Assembly: GCF_030065885.1 (NCBI RefSeq)
Contig: NZ_JASJCS010000007.1
Span: 46,625 to 110,624, forward strand
Source: Ilumatobacter sp.
Lineage (GTDB): Bacteria; Actinomycetota; Acidimicrobiia; Acidimicrobiales; Ilumatobacteraceae
Direction of reading: 5' to 3'
DNA: 64,000 nt
Shown here: positions 61,333 to 64,000 of the stretch, piece after piece
How the letters are laid out: each line of letters starts with the position of its first letter
Numbering within the stretch: the first letter of the stretch is position 1
Position numbers and translations under genes: made by a program
The notes under the pieces: model-generated
Databases searched by the model: none
What the model saw: the letters and a program-made list of their open reading frames with translations, nothing else
What the model was told of the DNA's origin: nothing

Positions 61333-62463
61333 TCAGGGCGCGCTGATGACGTGCGCCAGCTCGTCGATGGCCTCGATCGAGTGGCCCTCGACGAAGGCAT
61401 CGACGTGGGGGAGTGCCGCCGCCATGCCCCGGGCGAGCGGTGCGTAGCCGGGTGTGACCTTCAACGGGTTGACCCAGACCACCTTGTGCGCGACACGGTG
61501 GAGGCGCTGCATCTGCTCGCCGAGCACTTCGGGGTCACCGCGGTCCCAGCCGTCGGACAGGATGACGACGATCGCGCCGCGGGCCATGCCGCGCTGGCCC
61601 CACTCGTCGTTGAAGATGCCGAGGCCGTCGCCGAGTCGCGTGCCGCCGCCGTAGTCGGCCATGCGGTCGCCGGCGCGCCGCAGCGCCTCGTCGGGATCGC
61701 GCGAGGAGAGCTCGCGGGTGAGCCGTGTCAGCCGCGTGCCGAGGGCGAACGCCTCGACCTTCTGACGGCCGGCCACCGCGGCGTGGACGAACCGGATCAG
61801 CGCCCGCGCGTACGGTTCCATCGAACCGCTGACGTCGAGCAGCAGCACCAGCCGCCGGTTCCGTGTGCTCGGCCGCCGGAAGTGGCGGCGCACCGGTTCA
61901 CCGCCGGCCCGCATCGCCTCGCGCACGGTTCGCCGCAGGTCGGGTCGGTCGGTGCGGAAGTCGGCGGCGGTGAGGCGCAACGACCGCCGTGGTGAACCGA
62001 TCAGCCGCAGCCGGCCCATCAGCTGTTGCGCTTCGGCCAACTCCTCGGCGGTGTAGTCCGCGAAGTCCTTCCTCCGCAGCACCTCGGTGGCGCTGAAGCG
62101 CAGCTCGATCACCGGGTCGTCCGACGGCTCGGCCTCGGCGGGCTGATCGTCCTCGTCCGCGCTGTCGTCGTCGACCGCGAGCGTGAGGTGGATCACCTCG
62201 TCCTCCACCGTCTCGCCGGTCGCGCCCGCATCGTGATCCCAGAACACCCGGAACGCGCGGTCGTAGACCTCGTGGTCCTCGGGCTTGCGGACGAGCGTCG
62301 CCCGGCCGGCCCAGTAGGTGACGTCGCGGTCGCCGAGGCCGGTCGCGGTCAACGCCTCGCCGAACGCGATGGTCGAGCTCGTCGGCACCGCGATGCCCGC
62401 CCCGCGGAGTACCCGGCTGAACGCGACGGCGATCTCGCCGGCATCACGCGTCGCGGCCGACAT
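61333..62463 (-). CDS. coxE: VWA-domain protein CoxE
   Basis: The 376-aa protein matches CoxE-type von Willebrand A proteins: an N-terminal helical region, a low-complexity acidic patch (ADEDDQPAEAEPSDD), then a C-terminal VWA domain with the complete MIDAS: LLLDVSGSMEPYAR, GGGTRLGDGL and ILSDGWDRGD. CoxE acts with the AAA+ protein CoxD in maturing the CuSMo active site of CO dehydrogenase or a similar metal centre. It starts 6 bp after the coxD stop. Confidence 0.9.
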   Translation of the reverse strand: MSAATRDAGEIAVAFSRVLRGAGIAVPTSSTIAFGEALTATGLGDRDVTYWAGRATLVRKPEDHEVYDRAFRVFWDHDAGATGETVEDEVIHLTLAVDDDSADEDDQPAEAEPSDDPVIELRFSATEVLRRKDFADYTAEELAEAQQLMGRLRLIGSPRRSLRLTAADFRTDRPDLRRTVREAMRAGGEPVRRHFRRPSTRNRRLVLLLDVSGSMEPYARALIRFVHAAVAGRQKVEAFALGTRLTRLTRELSSRDPDEALRRAGDRMADYGGGTRLGDGLGIFNDEWGQRGMARGAIVVILSDGWDRGDPEVLGEQMQRLHRVAHKVVWVNPLKVTPGYAPLARGMAAALPHVDAFVEGHSIEAIDELAHVISAP

Positions 62464-62469
62464 GGGGGC

Positions 62470-63378
62470 TCAGCCCGTGCGCATGCCGCGCTCGAACGCC
62501 TGCTTGACGATGTCCGCAACACCGTGCTGCTCGACGCGCCGATGGTCCTCGCGGTACTTGAGCACCGTGCCGAGCGTCGTCGCGACGCTGTGCTCGTCCA
62601 GCCGGCTGACGCCCAGACGGCCGAGCGCGGTCGCCCAGTCGATCGTCTCGGCGACGCCCGGCGGCTTGTAGAGGTTCAGGTCGCGCATCGTCTCGACGGC
62701 CGCCGCCACCTGGCGGGCCAGGTCGTCGGAGCAGGCCGGCACGCGGAGCCGCACGATCGACACCTCGCGCTCGAAGCTCGGGTGTTCGACCCAGTGGTAG
62801 AGGCACCGTCGCTTGAGCGCGTCGTGGACATCGCGAGTGCGGTTCGAGGTCAGCACGACGATCGGTGGTGTGTCGGTGTGGTAGACGCCGAGCTCGGGCA
62901 CCGTGATCTGGAAATCGGAGAGGACCTCGAGGAGGTACGCCTCGAACTCGTCGTCGGCGCGGTCGACCTCGTCGATCAGCAGCACGGGTGGTGGCCCGTC
63001 GCCGTGGCCGATCGCACGCAGCAGGGCCCGCTTGACCAGGAACCGCTCTTGGTAGAGATCGGCCTCGATCGCGTCGGACGAACGGCCCTCGGTCTCACCG
63101 GTCGCCTCGGCGGCTCGAAGATGCAGCAACTGACGGGCGTAGTCCCAGTCGTAGACGGCCTGTGCCGCGTCGATGCCCTCGTAGCACTGGAGGCGGATCA
63201 GCTCGCCGCCGGTCCACGAGGCGAGCACCTTGGCGAGCTCGGTCTTGCCCACGCCGGCTTCGCCCTCGAGCAGTAGCGGCCGCTGCAACTCGAGCGCGAG
63301 GAAGACCGCCGTGGACAGCCCGTCGTCGGGCAGGTACCCGTGCGCGGTGAGTGCCGCTGAGACGTCGGCCGGAGTCAC
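62470..63378 (-). CDS. coxD: MoxR-family AAA+ ATPase CoxD
   Basis: The 302-aa AAA+ protein has Walker A GEAGVGKTELAK, Walker B VLLIDEVDRADDEFEAYLLE and a MoxR-type sensor region VVLTSNRTRDVHDALKRRCLYHW. CoxD/MoxR proteins work with VWA partners, here the adjacent coxE. The GTG start at 63378 is confirmed by a TAGCGT box 7 nt upstream. It leads the coxD-coxE-xdhC run and is divergent from the SDR gene. Confidence 0.93.
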   Translation of the reverse strand: MTPADVSAALTAHGYLPDDGLSTAVFLALELQRPLLLEGEAGVGKTELAKVLASWTGGELIRLQCYEGIDAAQAVYDWDYARQLLHLRAAEATGETEGRSSDAIEADLYQERFLVKRALLRAIGHGDGPPPVLLIDEVDRADDEFEAYLLEVLSDFQITVPELGVYHTDTPPIVVLTSNRTRDVHDALKRRCLYHWVEHPSFEREVSIVRLRVPACSDDLARQVAAAVETMRDLNLYKPPGVAETIDWATALGRLGVSRLDEHSVATTLGTVLKYREDHRRVEQHGVADIVKQAFERGMRTG

Positions 63379-63494
63379 AGGTGCGACGCTACCCGCCCCT
63401 GCGCGGTGCGGTGCCTTCGAGCGCGCCGACCCCGACCGCCCGGCCGTCGTTGCGGGGGCTGGCCATCGACGGACTGGTACTACCGTCGGTGGTC

Positions 63495-64000
63495 ATGGAT
63501 CTCGGAATTCGTGGAAGGCGAGCGGCCGTCGCGGCGGCATCGACGGGCCTGGGCTTCGCGAGCGCGAAGGCGCTGGCGGATGAGGGCGCGTCGGTCGCGA
63601 TCTGCGGTCGTGACCGTTCGCGGCTCGACGCTGCCGTCGAGCGAATCGGTTCGGACGCAATCCCCGTCGTCGCCGACGTCGGGACACCCGAGGGCGCGAC
63701 TCACTTCGTGGAAGCCGCGGCCGCCGAGCTCGGCGGGATCGACATCCTCGTGCCCAACGCCGGTGGACCGCCGCACGGCAACTTCGCCACCACGCCGCTC
63801 GGGTCGTACCCGCCCGCGATCGAGCTCAACCTGATGTCGGTGGTCGCGATGTGCATGGCGGCCGTGCCGGCGATGCGGGCACAGCGGTGGGGACGAGTCG
63901 TCGCGATCACGTCGGTGGCCGTCCGGCAACCGATGCCCCAGTTGATCCTGTCGAACACCGCGCGCGCCGGCGCGACCGGCTTCCTCAAGACGCTCGCCCG
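63495..64000 (+). CDS. Atypical SDR-family oxidoreductase, truncated by the window edge
   Basis: At least 168 residues are visible from the ATG at 63495; the track omits it because there is no stop. It is a short-chain dehydrogenase with AAVAAASTGLGFASAKAL, ILVPNAGGPPHG and the serine of VVAITSVAV. The usual TGxxxGxG start lacks its first Gly, and the YxxxK pair is replaced by a SNTAR arrangement in ILSNTARAGATGF, as in a known group of 3-oxoacyl-ACP-reductase-like SDRs. A TACCGT box lies 8 nt upstream of the ATG. The product is unknown. Confidence 0.78.
   Translation, partial: MDLGIRGRRAAVAAASTGLGFASAKALADEGASVAICGRDRSRLDAAVERIGSDAIPVVADVGTPEGATHFVEAAAAELGGIDILVPNAGGPPHGNFATTPLGSYPPAIELNLMSVVAMCMAAVPAMRAQRWGRVVAITSVAVRQPMPQLILSNTARAGATGFLKTLA

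Overview
The window is a chromosomal stretch from a very GC-rich, gene-dense actinobacterium. The gene set fits class Acidimicrobiia, probably an Ilumatobacter-like marine or soil lineage. This rests on F420-dependent enzymes (LLM oxidoreductase, Ddn-type nitroreductase), a class F sortase, DUF501, a GlpR-like membrane protein beside a MoeA/Glp homologue, PmmB/add/upp salvage genes and many leaderless genes. The assignment is an inference from gene content; no 16S gene is present. About 65 protein genes, one tRNA-Ala, one probable small pseudogene and one upstream mini-ORF are supported. There is no rRNA, CRISPR array, integrase, transposase or prophage. Most long ORFs in the supplied track are GC-driven shadows.

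Layout. 1-7.4 kb: lipoprotein end, trans-sulfuration PLP enzyme, a divergent pair of VOC proteins, HisN-like phosphatase, Dxs, and a ThDP enzyme. 7.4-15.5 kb: a four-module lipoprotein, FlK-like thioesterase, TldD/TldE, a sugar-nucleotide-type reductase, UppP, an SAF protein, MtnP and a cysteine-free FmdB. 15.6-21.8 kb: GalU, then MoeA/Glp, MoaA, a secreted unknown, MoaC and a GlpR-like protein (molybdenum cofactor synthesis, possibly with cell division). 21.9-24.4 kb: tRNA-Ala(CGC), a membrane protein bounded by a repeat of the tRNA 3' end, and a lipoprotein. 24.5-37.5 kb: mixed metabolism, including a class III aminotransferase with a kinase-like partner, a TetR-controlled gene, an HDOD protein, LLM oxidoreductase, carboxylesterase, a split UxaA and Ddn. 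37.6-39.3 kb: class F sortase and its probable DUF4397 substrate. 39.4-54.7 kb: PepN, then a nucleoside uptake and salvage island (adenosine kinase, phospho-sugar mutase, upp, add and a BMP-type ABC transporter) with a PhyH oxygenase and a membrane glycosyltransferase. 54.9-64 kb: enoyl-CoA hydratase, a DUF501-Ppx fusion, and the accessory genes of a molybdenum hydroxylase/CO dehydrogenase system (CoxG, MocA, split XdhC, CoxE, CoxD).

How the genes work together. Two themes link distant parts. The molybdenum cofactor genes at 17-21 kb could supply the enzyme matured by the Cox/Xdh accessory genes at 57-63 kb; its catalytic subunits are outside the window. The BMP transporter would feed nucleosides to adenosine deaminase, adenosine kinase, Upp and the mutase.

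The most striking sequence-level signals are: (i) a TANNNT box 6-9 nt before the start codon of about two dozen genes, indicating widespread leaderless transcription; (ii) two local tandem duplications at gene borders (pfkB/pgm and upp), which created extra promoters, start codons or a mini-ORF; (iii) perfect hairpins that overlap stop codons at convergent gene ends; and (iv) a dispersed ~100-bp intergenic repeat. No single new defence or mobile system is evident.
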